A stretch of 64,000 nucleotides of DNA, from positions 186,001 to 250,000 of the forward strand of contig CAVZRO010000021.1 in NCBI GenBank assembly GCA_963777625.1. The letters are read 5' to 3'. A model generated the notes under the pieces. The model ran no database searches and had not been told where the DNA came from. It was given only the letters and a program-made list of their open reading frames with translations. The stretch's first letter is position 1. Each line of letters opens with the position of its first letter. Positions 8,659 to 17,968 of this stretch are shown here, piece by piece. Both the position numbers and the translations under genes were made by a program. Origin of the DNA: DATDIC01 sp963777625. Its GTDB lineage: Bacteria > Pseudomonadota > Alphaproteobacteria > Acetobacterales > Acetobacteraceae.

Positions 8659-9608
8659 TCAGCTTATATCGGTGATCGGCCGTCCGAGCGCGCCCATCAG
8701 CTCGGTCCATTCGCGCTTGCTCAGGCCGCTTCCCTGCTGCTGCACCGTCTCCCCGGCCAGCATGCGACGAACCACCGTCAGCATCGGCTGCGACAAGGTG
8801 ACCGCCCCCAGCCGATAATCCACGAAAGCCTGGCAGGCGATCGGCACCCAGCTCTGCACCGTCTCCAGCATGACCTCGGCGTAGGCACGGATCTCATGCT
8901 GAGCGTGCGGGTCCGCCCGCAAGCTGAGGAAATGCAGCAGGTTGTGCAGGTCGATCTTCCAGTACCACTGCGTGTAGGTGTTCAGCGTCAGGTTCATGCG
9001 GGCCAGTTCCCGCGCCAACCCCTGCCGAGCGGGATCAACCGGCTCGCCGCCCGCGGTCTCGTTCAGCATGTCCACGTAATGGTCGTAGCAGCGGCTGGCA
9101 TCGGTCCGCAGCAGATCCAGCACCTCGGCCGCCTCGTCCCGTGCAGCACCGCTCCCCTGCCCTGCCGGTTGGCGGTGGACTGGGCCGCCAGATGCTCGGG
9201 CGCCGGAATGTAGAACTCGCGGTCAAGAATCGAATACCGCGCCGAATACTCGTTCACATTGGCCGTGCGGTGCCGGATCCATTGCCGCGCCACGAAGATC
9301 GGCAGCTTCACATGATATTTGATCTCGCACATCTCGAACGGGGTGGAGTGCCGGTGCCGCATCAGGTAGCGGATCAGCCCGGCATCCTCCGATACGCGCC
9401 GTGTCCCCCGCCCGTAGGACACCCGGGCCGCCTGCACGATGGCCGCGTCATCGCCCATATAGTCGATCACCCGGACAAAGCCGTGGTCCAGCACCGGCAT
9501 CACCTCGAACAGCCGCGCCTCCAGCGCCGGCACGGTCGGGCGCCGGGTTTCCGCAAGCTGCCCCCGAGCCTGGGCGATCTCGGCCGACTGGTGTTCCGTG
9601 AGCGGCAT
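8659..9608 (-). CDS. thyX: flavin-dependent thymidylate synthase, frame broken by one base
   Basis: ThyX methylates dUMP to dTMP using FAD, NADPH and methylene-tetrahydrofolate. The N-terminal part (from ATG 9608, GGAG 6 bases upstream) contains the ThyX motif RHRTANVNEYSARY; the C-terminal part continues in another frame from about AAEVLDLLRTDASRCYDHY. The break lies near 9138-9140; one missing base in the C run (G run on the coding strand) restores a single protein of about 316 residues. No thyA is in the window. Since dTMP synthesis is essential, a sequencing error is more likely than a dead gene. Confidence 0.9.
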
Positions 9609-9660
9609 TCGCGACTCCACTTTTGTTCGCCGGGCGCCTATATTCGCTTTGCCGCAAGGC

Positions 9661-9925
9661 TATGGCGATAAACGGTTCGTGGAATAAGCGTTGTGGACCC
9701 GGGGGCAGTACCCGGCGCCTCCACCATCAACGGCTTCGAGTGAGATTTCTCGTGGCCCATGGGGGCGAAACAGGCTCGACACGCGTGGTAAAGACGGATT
9801 TTTTGCTCGGCATGGTTCCGCCGTTATCGGGCCATTCTACAAGTGCCAATGACAATCAGGCGCTCGCTGTCGCTGCATAAGCGATAAGCGCGGTTCGGGG
9901 GGCACCGGGCAACAGAAGCCCCCCA
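9661..9925 (+). ncRNA. ssrA: transfer-messenger RNA, circularly permuted two-piece form
   Basis: tmRNA rescues stalled ribosomes and adds a degradation tag. The parts are permuted as in alphaproteobacteria. The acceptor piece comes first and ends CGCCTCCACCA (CCA at 9724-9726). A spacer of about 34 nt follows, then the coding piece starts GGGGGCGAAACAGGCTCGAC at 9761. The two acceptor strands pair over 7 bp (9761-9767 with 9716-9722, one G-U). The tag frame lies at 9845-9880. The T loop is GGCAGTA between CCGGG and CCCGG, not the usual TTCRANN. A GGGGGGC/GCCCCCC helix (9897-9924) closes the coding piece. Exact 5' and 3' ends are approximate. Confidence 0.93.
9845..9880 (+). other. tmRNA tag reading frame (ANDNQALAVAA-stop)
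   Basis: The resume codon is GCC at 9845; the frame reads A-N-D-N-Q-A-L-A-V-A-A and stops at TAA 9878-9880. The ANDN start and the hydrophobic AVAA end match the SspB- and ClpX-contacting ends known for alphaproteobacterial tags. This frame is short and unannotated by standard gene callers. Confidence 0.92.
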
Positions 9926-9989
9926 CTTCGTGGTCACAAGATTCCCGCCAGACTGGAATGTGCTCACCTGCCGCGCTATTGAACGGGCA

Positions 9990-10523
9990 ATGACGGACGA
10001 ACAAGAACCGCCGGTCGAAAGCCTGCTGCCATATGACGAATGGACCGAAGCGGCCATGCGTCAGGTGGTGGTCCGCGCGCTCGCCCACGTCGCCGCCCAT
10101 GGCCTGCCCGGCGAGCATCATTTCTACCTCACGTTCCGAACCGATCACCCGGGCGTGGTCATGCCGCCGCGCCTGCGCGGCCAGTACCCACAGGAAATGA
10201 CCATCGTCATCCAGCACCAGTTCTGGGACCTCAAGATGGACGAGGAAGCGGGGCTGGTCAGTGTCGGCCTGTCGTTCGGCGGCGTGCCCTCATCACTGGT
10301 CGTCCCGCTCGCCGCTGTCGTCGCATTCGCCGATCCGCATGTGCGCTATGGCATGCGCTTCCGCCCGGAACCTGACGCCACTCCGGATCACGAACCGCCT
10401 TCGCAAACCGAGCTGCCGCCGCCGACCGAGCCGCTTCCCGAAGCCGAGTCGGCCGCCGCCGACTCTCCCGCCCCGCAGGTGGTCAGCCTGGATGCGTTCC
10501 GCCGCCGGCCCAACAAGGGCTGA
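9990..10523 (+). CDS. sspB: SspB-family ClpXP adaptor
   Basis: The protein has 177 residues. The folded part (about 1-125) fits the SspB alpha-type domain that binds the ssrA tag, with PPRLRGQYPQEMTIVIQHQF followed by a strand-rich core with VGLSFGGVPSSLVVPLAAV. The rest is an acidic Pro/Glu-rich linker and a short conserved C-terminal end (VVSLDAFRRRPNKG), which resembles the flexible tail that docks on ClpX. The ssrA gene lies immediately upstream, so substrate tag and adaptor sit side by side. No strong ribosome site is visible at ATG 9990. Confidence 0.88.
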   Translation: MTDEQEPPVESLLPYDEWTEAAMRQVVVRALAHVAAHGLPGEHHFYLTFRTDHPGVVMPPRLRGQYPQEMTIVIQHQFWDLKMDEEAGLVSVGLSFGGVPSSLVVPLAAVVAFADPHVRYGMRFRPEPDATPDHEPPSQTELPPPTEPLPEAESAAADSPAPQVVSLDAFRRRPNKG

Positions 10524-10569
10524 CCGGTCGATTTCTGCCGAGGCCGCCCCACCCGTCAGGAGTTTTGCC

Positions 10570-12217
10570 ATGGATGCCCCGGTCCAGCGTCCGTCCGGGT
10601 TCGCGTACGCGCCGATGTTCCCGCTCGGCCCCGACCAGACCCCATGGAAGAAGCTGGCCCTCGGCGGCGTCCGCACGGTCGTGTGCGACGGTCGCAGCGT
10701 CCTGTCCATAAGTCCGGAGACGCTCAGCGAGCTTGCCTTCCAGGCGTTCCGTGATGTGTCGCACCTGCTGCGTCCCGGCCACCTGCGGCAGCTCCGCGCC
10801 ATCCTGGACGACCCGGAGGCATCGGCGAACGACCGGTTCGTCGCGCTCGATTTGCTGAAGAATGCCAACATCGCCGCCGGCGGCGTCCTGCCGATGTGCC
10901 AGGACACCGGCACCGCCCTGGTGTTCGGCAAGAAGGGCCAGCGCGTCTGGATCGACGGCGACGAGCAAGAGGCGCTGGCCTGGGGCGTCCACCGCACCTA
11001 CACCGAAACCAATCTGCGCTATTCGCAGATGGCCCCGTTGTCGATGTTCGAGGAAGTGAACACCGGCAACAACCTGCCGGTCCAGTTCGACATCATGGCC
11101 GCTCCCGGTCACGAACATGCCGATGAGCTGCACCTTATGTTCGTCGCCAAAGGCGGCGGCTCCGCCAACAAGAGCTTCCTGTTCCAGGAAACCCGGGCGA
11201 TCCTGTCGCCCCAGCAGTTGCTCAGCTTCCTGGAAGGCAAGATCAGGACACTCGGCACCTCCGCGTGCCCGCCCTACCATCTGGCGATCGCGATCGGGGG
11301 CACCTCCGCGGAGCTGACGCTCAAGACGGTCAAGCTGGCTTCAACCCGCTGGCTGGACACGCTGCCGACCGCCGGCAGCAAGGCCGGACACGCGTTCCGT
11401 GACCTGGAAATGGAACAGAAGGTGCTGGAGCTGACCCGCCGCATCGGTATCGGAGCCCAGTTCGGCGGCAAGTATTTCTGCCACGACGTGCGTGTGATCC
11501 GGCTGCCGCGGCCACGGCGCCAGCCTGCCCGTCGGGATTGGCGTCTCGTGCAGCGCGGACCGGCAGATTCTGGCCAGGATCACCCCGGACGGCGTGTTCC
11601 TGGAACAACTGGAAACCGACCCCGCCAGGTATCTGCCCGAACCAACTGAGGACCATCTGAGCGGGGATGCTGTCGCGGTCGATCTGAACCGGCCGATGCC
11701 GGAGATATTGCGGCAGCTTTCAGCTTGTCCGGTGAAAACTCGCCTCTCGCTGAACGGCGCGATGGTGGTGGCGCGCGATATCGCCCACGCGAAGCTGCAG
11801 GAACGGCTGCATAACGGGGAGGCATTGCCCGACTATTTCAGGAATCACCCAGTCTATTATGCCGGTCCGGCCAAGACCCCGCACGGCTACGCCACAGGCA
11901 GCTTCGGCCCGACCACGGCCGGCCGCATGGATAGCTACGTGGCGGAGTTCCAGTCCGCCGGCGGATCGATGATCATGCTGGCCAAGGGTAACCGCTCCCG
12001 TGCGGTGAAAGAGGCCTGCAAGACGTATGGTGGGTTCTATCTCGGCAGCGTGGGCGGGCCGGCTGCCCGTCTGGCGCAAGACTGCATCCGCAAGGTCGAG
12101 GTGCTGGAATATCCCGAACTGGGCATGGAAGCCATCTGGCGGATCGAGGTCGAGGATTTTCCAGCGTTCATCGTGATCGACGATAAGGGCAACGACTTCT
12201 ATGACGGACTCGTATAA
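10570..12217 (+). CDS. fumA: class I fumarate hydratase, frame broken by one base
   Basis: This [4Fe-4S] enzyme interconverts fumarate and malate in the TCA cycle. With the break repaired it is about 548 residues, the normal size. The N-terminal alpha domain has MCQDTGTALVFGKKG (cluster Cys) and KGGGSANKSFLF; the C-terminal beta domain has AKTPHGYATGSFGPTTAGRM. The frame changes just after KYFCHDVRVIRLPR. One extra C at 11511-11513 separates this from HGASLPVGIGVSCSADRQIL, which is otherwise perfectly conserved. Start ATG 10570 has CAGGAG upstream. Single-base sequencing error is the likely cause. Confidence 0.93.
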
Positions 12218-12235
12218 CAGCCGGAAATCAGCCTG

Positions 12236-12638
12236 ATGCGCTTCACCATCGACCGGATCGACCATCTCGTGCTGAACGTGGCCGACGTGGAGATTGCCGC
12301 CTCCTGGTACCAGCGCGTGCTCGGCATGGAGCGCGAGGAGTACGGCGCGCATAGCCGCACCGCGCTCAAGTTCGGCGGCCAGAAGATCAATCTGCGCCCC
12401 TGCGATACCGATGCGGCTCGCTGGGTCACCGGTGCGAACGACAGGCCGGGGGCGGCAGATCTCTGCTTCATCACCGCCGTCGGCCCCACCAGCGTGATCG
12501 AGCATCTGCACGATTGCGGTGTAGCGGCACTCGACGGCCCGGTTCAGCGGCGAGGGCGCACTCGGCCCGATGCAATCGGTTTATTGCCGCGATCCGGACG
12601 GCAATCTGATCGAGATTTCCACCTATCTCCCGTACTGA
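12236..12638 (+). CDS. VOC-family (glyoxalase/dioxygenase-like) protein, frame broken by one base
   Basis: The protein has about 133 residues after repair and is a single vicinal-oxygen-chelate domain. It starts with IDHLVLNVADVEIAASWYQR, where His is a usual metal ligand, and ends with YCRDPDGNLIEISTYLPY, where Glu is the other ligand. The frame changes at the GGG run 12554-12556; dropping one G restores it. Its stop (TGA 12636-12638) overlaps the start of the VUT gene. Substrate unknown; close relatives are often annotated as virulence or bleomycin-resistance-like proteins without evidence. Confidence 0.85.
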
Positions 12639-13186
12639 TGGACCATTGCGTCCGCCGGCGCGTCGGCCTGCTGGCGTTTCCGCTGTTCCTGGCGATGATC
12701 CCGCTCGCCAACTGGATGATCCTTCATGTCGGAACCATTTGCCCTCCCGGGCAGCCCTGTCTGGTCCCGGTCGCGCCGGGGCTGCTCGCGCCGTCCGGCG
12801 TGCTTACGATCGGCGTGGCCCTGGTGTTGCGGGACGTGGTGCAACGCTGCCTGGGAACGGTCTGGGGCGTCGCCGCCATCCTTCTCGGCACCGCGGTGTC
12901 CGCCCTGCTGGCGCCGGCAAGCCTGGTGCTCGCCTCGGCGATCGCATTCCTGATCAGCGAACTGGCTGATTTCGCCGTCTATACACCCTTGCAGCGCCGC
13001 CGGCTCGTGCTCGCTGTGCTGGTGTCCGCCAGCATTGGACTGCTCGCGGACTCTGTCGTCTTCCTGCTGCTGGCCTTCGGCAGTTTGCAGTTCCTGGCCG
13101 GTCAGGTGGTCGGCAAGTTCTGGGCGGTGCTGGTCAGCCTCCCGTTCATCCAGTTGCTGCGGCGCGTGGCGCCCACCCCGGCCTGA
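12638..13186 (+). CDS. VUT-family membrane transporter, probable queuosine-precursor importer
   Basis: The protein has 182 residues with about six hydrophobic helices. The motifs APSGVLTIGVALVLRDVVQR and AIAFLISELADFAVYTPLQ are typical of the vitamin uptake transporter (VUT/YhhQ) family, whose members import preQ0/preQ1. The start ATG 12638 overlaps the VOC stop (TGATG). The neighbours queA, tgt, queF and queG make queuosine precursor the obvious cargo, though this is inferred from context. Confidence 0.82.
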   Translation: MDHCVRRRVGLLAFPLFLAMIPLANWMILHVGTICPPGQPCLVPVAPGLLAPSGVLTIGVALVLRDVVQRCLGTVWGVAAILLGTAVSALLAPASLVLASAIAFLISELADFAVYTPLQRRRLVLAVLVSASIGLLADSVVFLLLAFGSLQFLAGQVVGKFWAVLVSLPFIQLLRRVAPTPA

Positions 13187-13230
13187 CACCGGACTCGCCA
13201 GCAAGCCCGAACCACCCTCTCAATCAGGCC

Positions 13231-13671
13231 TCAGATCCGCGAGCGGCGTTCGCCCCCCGCCTGCCATGGCGAACGGGGCGGTGCCCAGAGCAGGCGCTGG
13301 GTCATGCTCACCGCGCCGGCACCGGCCACCAGCAGCGCTGCAAACCAGCAGAATCGTGAATCGTACCCGCCGATCGCGATCAGCACCACGAACAGCACGC
13401 TGACGCCGACCAAGCCGCTACCCCGACCGACGCCGCGCTGCGAGGCGAGGCCGCCCAGCGCCAGGAACACGGCAAACAGCGCGATCGCCCCGGCGCGGAC
13501 AAGATCGAATGTCTGCATCGACAGGAAGCCGATCGCGTTGGCGACCACCCACTCCGCGTGATCCACAGCAGCCAGCGTCAGCCCGATGAAATGTCCCGGT
13601 CCGGCGACGTACAACAGAATCGCCAGCACAAGACCGGCGACCCAGATCAGCGCGATGGTGTTGCGGCTCAC
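13231..13671 (-). CDS. small integral membrane protein of unknown function
   Basis: The 146-residue protein has four predicted membrane helices and a basic C-terminal tail. It starts at GTG 13671 with GAGGAA 8 bases upstream. It lies on the opposite strand between the VUT gene and queA. I do not recognise a family. It may be unrelated to queuosine. Confidence 0.65.
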   Translation of the reverse strand: MSRNTIALIWVAGLVLAILLYVAGPGHFIGLTLAAVDHAEWVVANAIGFLSMQTFDLVRAGAIALFAVFLALGGLASQRGVGRGSGLVGVSVLFVVLIAIGGYDSRFCWFAALLVAGAGAVSMTQRLLWAPPRSPWQAGGERRSRI

Positions 13672-13779
13672 GGATGGTTCCTCGGTGTGAGATGCTCGCC
13701 TGCCATTTGGGCCCGGCCGGGTCGTGGCGCCAGATGCGCCAGGTAGCGGGGACCTGCTTTTACCCCTACATGCCACCCG

Positions 13780-14869
13780 ATGCTTCAGCTCAACTCGCCG
13801 GACGCGTCACTCCGGCTCTCCGAATTCGATTTTCACCTGCCTCCGGAACGTATCGCGCAGCATCCGGCCCGGCCGCGCGATTCAGCGCGGCTGCTGGTGT
13901 TGGGCGAGCCCCTGCGTGATCGAACCATCCGCGACCTTCCGGATCTGCTCAGTCCGCACGACGTGCTGGTGGTGAACGACACGCGCGTCATCCCCGCCCG
14001 CCTCGACGCCTATCGTGGCAATGCCCGGATTGGGATCACTCTTGACCGCCCGCTGCCGGATGGCACCTGGCACGCGCTGGCCCGCAATGCGCGACGGCTG
14101 CGTGGCGGCGACGTACTGCGCTTTGAAGGCAGCACGGAACTGACCGCACTTGTGCAAAACCGCGACCCGGACGGCGGCGTTACCCTGGCGTTCAACCTCG
14201 CCGATACTGCCTTCCGGAGCGCGCTGCGAAGCGCCGGTGCACTGGCTCTGCCGCCCTATATTCGCCGTCCCGCCGGCCCGGTCGCCGACGAGTTCCGGCG
14301 ACTATCAGACGATGTTCGCCACGCATGACGGCGCGGTGGCGGCGCCCACCGCCGGACTGCACTTCACCCCGGCTCTCGTTGCCGCGTTGGCGGCCCGCGG
14401 CGTGCAATGTGTGCGCGTCACGCTGCATGTCGGGGTGGGCACGTTTCTGCCTGTCCGCACGGAAGACGTGACAACCCATCGGATGCACGCCGAACGCGGT
14501 GAACTCAGCTCCGCGGCAGCGGCGGCGATCAACGCCGCACGTGCTGCAGGCGGCCTTGTGGTTGCAGTGGGTACAACATCGCTGCGGCTGCTGGAAAGCG
14601 CCGCCACGCCCGACGGGCGCATTCTTCCATTCGATGGCGAAACCGATTTGTTTATTCTGCCCGGCTATAGGTTCCGGGCAGTTGACCGGTTGCTGACCAA
14701 TTTTCACCTGCCCCGCTCGACGCTGTTCATGCTGGTCTGCGCATTTGCGGGAACCGATCGCATGAGATCGGCCTACGCGCACGCGATCGGGCACGGCTAT
14801 CGTTTCTACTCATACGGCGATGCATGCCTTCTTGAACGCCAGGGCCATGCCCACGGCTCGTCCCGTTAG
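13780..14869 (+). CDS. queA: S-adenosylmethionine:tRNA ribosyltransferase-isomerase, frame broken by one base
   Basis: QueA moves the ribosyl part of SAM onto preQ1 in tRNA to give epoxyqueuosine. The N-terminal part has LSEFDFHLPPERIAQHPA and VVNDTRVIPARL; the C-terminal part has TAGLHFTPAL, HVGVGTFLPVRTEDV, GTTSLRLLES and LTNFHLPRSTLFMLVCAFAG, all QueA signatures. The frame changes at about 14293-14296 (TTCC); removing one base gives a normal 362-residue protein. It is 2 bp from tgt, so the two are co-transcribed. Confidence 0.93.
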
Positions 14870-14871
14870 TC

Positions 14872-15993
14872 ATGAATGATTTCAACTTTCGGGCCACCGC
14901 AGTCGCCGGCCTGGCGCGCGCCGGCGTGCTCGAAACGGCACACGGAACGGTCGCCACTCCCGCTTTCATGCCCGTCGGGACCAGCGGCACGGTCAAGGCG
15001 ATGACCGCGGACGCAATCCGAATGACCGGCGCCGGGATCGTACTGGGCAACACATACCACCTGATGCTGCGTCCTGGCGCGGAACGTCTCGCCCGTCTCG
15101 GGGGTCTGCACCTGTTCATGGATTGGCATGGCCCGATCCTGACCAACTCCGGCGGTTTCCAGGTGATGTCCCTGGCGAAGCTGCGCAAACTGGACACCGA
15201 GGGGGTGACGTTTCAGTCGCATCTCGACGGCTCGACGCATCGGCTGACTCCCGCCCGTTCGATCGCGATCCAGCATCAACTCGGTGCTACCATCACCATG
15301 GTTCTGGACGAGTGCACCCAATTCCCGGCGACCAACGACCAGGCCAGCCTTTCGATGCAGCTTTCGATGCAGTGGGCAGCCCTGTCGAAGCACGCATTCG
15401 TTGCCCGCCCCGGATACGCCCTGTTCGGCATCGTTCAAGGCGGCGTGTTTCCGGAATTGCGTGCCGCTTCGGCCGAGGCGCTGACTGGCATTGGCTTCGA
15501 CGGATACGCGATCGGCGAACTCGCGGTCGGAGAAGGCCAGGCCGCCATGTTCGGCGTGCTGGACGCCACCGTCCCCCTGTTGCCGCCGGACCGGCCCCGT
15601 TACCTCATGGGCGTCGGCACGCCGGACGATATCATGGGCGCCGTGCAGCGCGGCATCGACATGTTCGACTGCGTCATTCCCACCCGCGCCGGGCGGACAG
15701 CGCGGGCCTACACGGCGCGTGGCGTGCTTAACCTGCGCAATGCCCGCTTCGCCGATGAAGCGAGCCCGCTCGATCCCGGCTGCCGCTGCCCGGCTTGCCA
15801 GCATCACAGCCTGGGCTATCTGCATCATCTGTTCCGGGCGGGCGAGATGCTCGGGCCGATGCTGCTGACTTGGCACAACCTGACCTACTATCAGGACCTG
15901 ATGCGCGGTCTGCGGACCGCGATCGCCGCCGGTCGGCTGGACGAACATGTGCAATCCATCCGCGCCGGCTGGACGAATGAGGACAAGCCATGA
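14872..15993 (+). CDS. tgt: queuine/preQ1 tRNA-guanine transglycosylase
   Basis: Tgt swaps guanine 34 of GUN-anticodon tRNAs (Asp, Asn, His, Tyr) for preQ1. The 373-residue protein has the substrate pocket motif NSGGFQVMSLAKLRK, the base-recognition FGIVQGG, catalytic Asp in MFDCVIPTRAGR, and the zinc site CRCPACQHHSLGYLHHL. All key residues are present. It starts 2 bp after queA and its stop overlaps the queF start by 4 bp (ATGA), a tight translationally coupled operon. Confidence 0.97.
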   Translation: MNDFNFRATAVAGLARAGVLETAHGTVATPAFMPVGTSGTVKAMTADAIRMTGAGIVLGNTYHLMLRPGAERLARLGGLHLFMDWHGPILTNSGGFQVMSLAKLRKLDTEGVTFQSHLDGSTHRLTPARSIAIQHQLGATITMVLDECTQFPATNDQASLSMQLSMQWAALSKHAFVARPGYALFGIVQGGVFPELRAASAEALTGIGFDGYAIGELAVGEGQAAMFGVLDATVPLLPPDRPRYLMGVGTPDDIMGAVQRGIDMFDCVIPTRAGRTARAYTARGVLNLRNARFADEASPLDPGCRCPACQHHSLGYLHHLFRAGEMLGPMLLTWHNLTYYQDLMRGLRTAIAAGRLDEHVQSIRAGWTNEDKP

Positions 15994-16454
15994 CCGATTC
16001 CGCCTACACCGGACTAACCCAGCTTGGACATGCGGCACGGATTCCTGCTTCCCCCGACCAGGCCCGCCTGGAACGCGTGCCAAATCCGGCATCCGACAAG
16101 CCCTACCTCGTCCGATTTACCTGCCCCGAGTTCACCTCCCTGTGTCCCATCACCGGGCAGCCGGACTTCGCGCATATCGTGATCGATTATGTGCCGCGGG
16201 AATGGATCGTGGAGAGCAAATCGCTCAAGCTCTATCTCGCCGCGTTCCGCAATCATGGCGCCTTCCATGAAGCCTGCACCATATTGATCGCCGAGAAACT
16301 GGTCGGCGCACTGGACCCCATATGGCTGCGGGTCGGAACCTACTGGTACCCGCGAGGCGGAATGCCGATCGACGTGTTCTGGCAGACCGGCACGCCACCT
16401 GAAGGCGTGTGGATCCCCGCGCAGGAGGTCGCGACCTATCGGGGCCGGGGATGA
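15990..16454 (+). CDS. queF: NADPH-dependent 7-cyano-7-deazaguanine reductase
   Basis: QueF reduces the nitrile of preQ0 to the amine of preQ1. At 154 residues it is the short, unimodular form. The catalytic pair is visible as Cys52 in FTSLCPITGQPDF and Asp59, and the substrate loop as VESKSLKLYL. Having queF, tgt, queA and queG together means the cell can process preQ0 all the way to queuosine. QueC, QueD and QueE, which make preQ0, are not in the window. Confidence 0.96.
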   Translation: MTDSAYTGLTQLGHAARIPASPDQARLERVPNPASDKPYLVRFTCPEFTSLCPITGQPDFAHIVIDYVPREWIVESKSLKLYLAAFRNHGAFHEACTILIAEKLVGALDPIWLRVGTYWYPRGGMPIDVFWQTGTPPEGVWIPAQEVATYRGRG

Positions 16455-16488
16455 ATGATGTCTGTTGCAGGCTTCTCAGGGTGAGGAT

Positions 16489-17538
16489 GTGCCCGCCGAT
16501 CGACCCGATACAGCGGCGCTGATCCGCGAACGCGCGCTCGCGCTCGGCTTCGACGCGATCGGCTTCTGCCGCGCCGAGCTTGGTCCGGAAGCGCGCACGC
16601 GTTTGGCGGAGTTTCTGCAATCCGGCCAGCATGGTGACATGGGGTGGCTTGCTACCCGCTCCGACCAGCGCAGCCACCCGCAGGCGCTATGGCCGGAGGC
16701 ACGTACCGTCATCGCGCTCGGCCTGTCTTACGCGCCGGACTCCGATCCGCTGGAGCCGCTGCAACATCCGGACCGCGCCACGATCTCGGTTTATGCGCGC
16801 AATCGCGATTACCACGACGTGGTCAAAGGCATGCTGAAGACGCTGGCGCAATTCGTGGTGTCACGCTGGGGACCTTCGGTGAAGGTATTCGTGGATACCG
16901 CGCCGGTGATGGAAAAGCCGCTGGCCCAGGCCGCCGGCCTGGGTTGGCAGGGGAAGCACACCAACCTGGTGTCGCGACGGCACGGCTCCTGGTTGTTCCT
17001 GGGTGAAATCTACACGACCCTGGACCTTCCACCGGATCCGCCGCACGCTCCCCGGTGCGGGACCTGCTCGCGCTGTCTCGCCGCCTGCCCGACCAACGCC
17101 TTCCCGGCGCCTTATCGGCTCGATGCGACGCGGTGCATTTCCTACCTGACAATCGAACACCAGGGCCCCATCCCGCACGAGTTGCGCCCGTTGATGGGTA
17201 ACCGCATCTACGGGTGCGACGATTGCCTGGCAGTCTGCCCATGGAACCGGTTCGCCCGGGCCAGCTCTCATCCCAAGCTGCGGGCGCGGCCCGATCTGTC
17301 GGCGCCGGAACTGGAGGAACTCGCCTCGCTCACCGATGCCACCTTCAGGACGCGATTCGCTGGCTCGCCGATCAAGCGGATCGGGCGTAACCGGTTCGTC
17401 CGCAACGTTCTGATGGCCATCGGCAATTCCGGCTGGCCGGCGCTTGCAGGGAGCGCCGCCCGATTGACCACTGATCCGGACCCCGTAGTCGCCGAGGCAG
17501 CCAGTTGGGCTGTTGCCCGCCTGGCTGAAACAAGGTGA
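16489..17538 (+). CDS. queG: epoxyqueuosine reductase
   Basis: QueG removes the epoxide oxygen to give queuosine in tRNA, using cobalamin and two [4Fe-4S] clusters. The cluster ligands are CGTCSRCLAACPTN and CDDCLAVCPWN. The N-terminal half holds the cobalamin-binding core, with VFVDTAPVMEKPLAQAAGLG. The start is either GTG 16489 (AGGGTGAGG just ahead; chosen, 349 residues) or TTG 16465. Its stop overlaps the start of the ribbon-helix-helix gene (GTGA). Confidence 0.95.
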   Translation: MPADRPDTAALIRERALALGFDAIGFCRAELGPEARTRLAEFLQSGQHGDMGWLATRSDQRSHPQALWPEARTVIALGLSYAPDSDPLEPLQHPDRATISVYARNRDYHDVVKGMLKTLAQFVVSRWGPSVKVFVDTAPVMEKPLAQAAGLGWQGKHTNLVSRRHGSWLFLGEIYTTLDLPPDPPHAPRCGTCSRCLAACPTNAFPAPYRLDATRCISYLTIEHQGPIPHELRPLMGNRIYGCDDCLAVCPWNRFARASSHPKLRARPDLSAPELEELASLTDATFRTRFAGSPIKRIGRNRFVRNVLMAIGNSGWPALAGSAARLTTDPDPVVAEAASWAVARLAETR

Positions 17539-17789
17539 CAGCCGTAACATCGCCGGAGCGGCCCGCCGGGCTGGTCAAGCGCAGTTTCACCCTGGCCGGC
17601 CACCGTACCAGCGTCGCCCTGGAAGCGGATTTCTGGTCAGCCCTGCACCATATCGCGGCAACCCACGGCCAGTCTCTATCGGCCCTCGTGGCACAGGCCG
17701 ACTCGACCAGGATAAACGGACAGCCACTGGCCTCCGCGCTGCGGCTCGTCGCGCTGCGGGCATTTTGTCCCGTCGTGGATCAGCGTTGA
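17535..17789 (+). CDS. ribbon-helix-helix domain protein
   Basis: The protein has 84 residues. The region KRSFTLAGHRTSVALEADFWSALHHIA fits an RHH_4-type domain: a short strand (SFTLAG) followed by two helices, a fold mostly used for DNA binding as a dimer. It begins at GTG 17535 within the queG stop, so it is coupled to the queuosine operon. The palindrome at 17884-17912 just downstream is a possible target. Function unknown. Confidence 0.75.
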   Translation: MTAVTSPERPAGLVKRSFTLAGHRTSVALEADFWSALHHIAATHGQSLSALVAQADSTRINGQPLASALRLVALRAFCPVVDQR

Positions 17790-17883
17790 GGGCACCTCGC
17801 CAGGACTCCATCCCTCCCGGCTTTGGCGTCTCCGTTCGCGGCACCCGCGGTGTAAACATATCGCCTGAAGCGATGCAATTATA

Positions 17884-17912
17884 GGTTGCATGCAATCGCG
17901 TGACATGCAACC
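17884..17912. promoter_or_regulatory. perfect 9-bp inverted repeat with 11-nt centre
   Basis: GGTTGCATG (17884-17892) and CATGCAACC (17904-17912) are exact reverse complements, preceded by an AT-rich stretch (GCAATTATAG). It could be a dimer-binding operator or the 5' hairpin of a short transcript that ends at the terminator at 17969-18004. Confidence 0.5.
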
Positions 17913-17968
17913 GTGCGCTGGCCGTTCGGGTTTGGCGCCCGGATAGCGTTCCTCCGAATCCCAACCTT

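Noticed and set aside
8659..9608. Two separate small genes for the ThyX halves
   Set aside because: The two parts join into one full-length ThyX with a one-base change; neither half is a functional enzyme.
13690..13780. preQ1 riboswitch ahead of queA
   Set aside because: GGCGCC and CCGG stretches are present but no conserved preQ1 aptamer core or A-rich tail can be seen.
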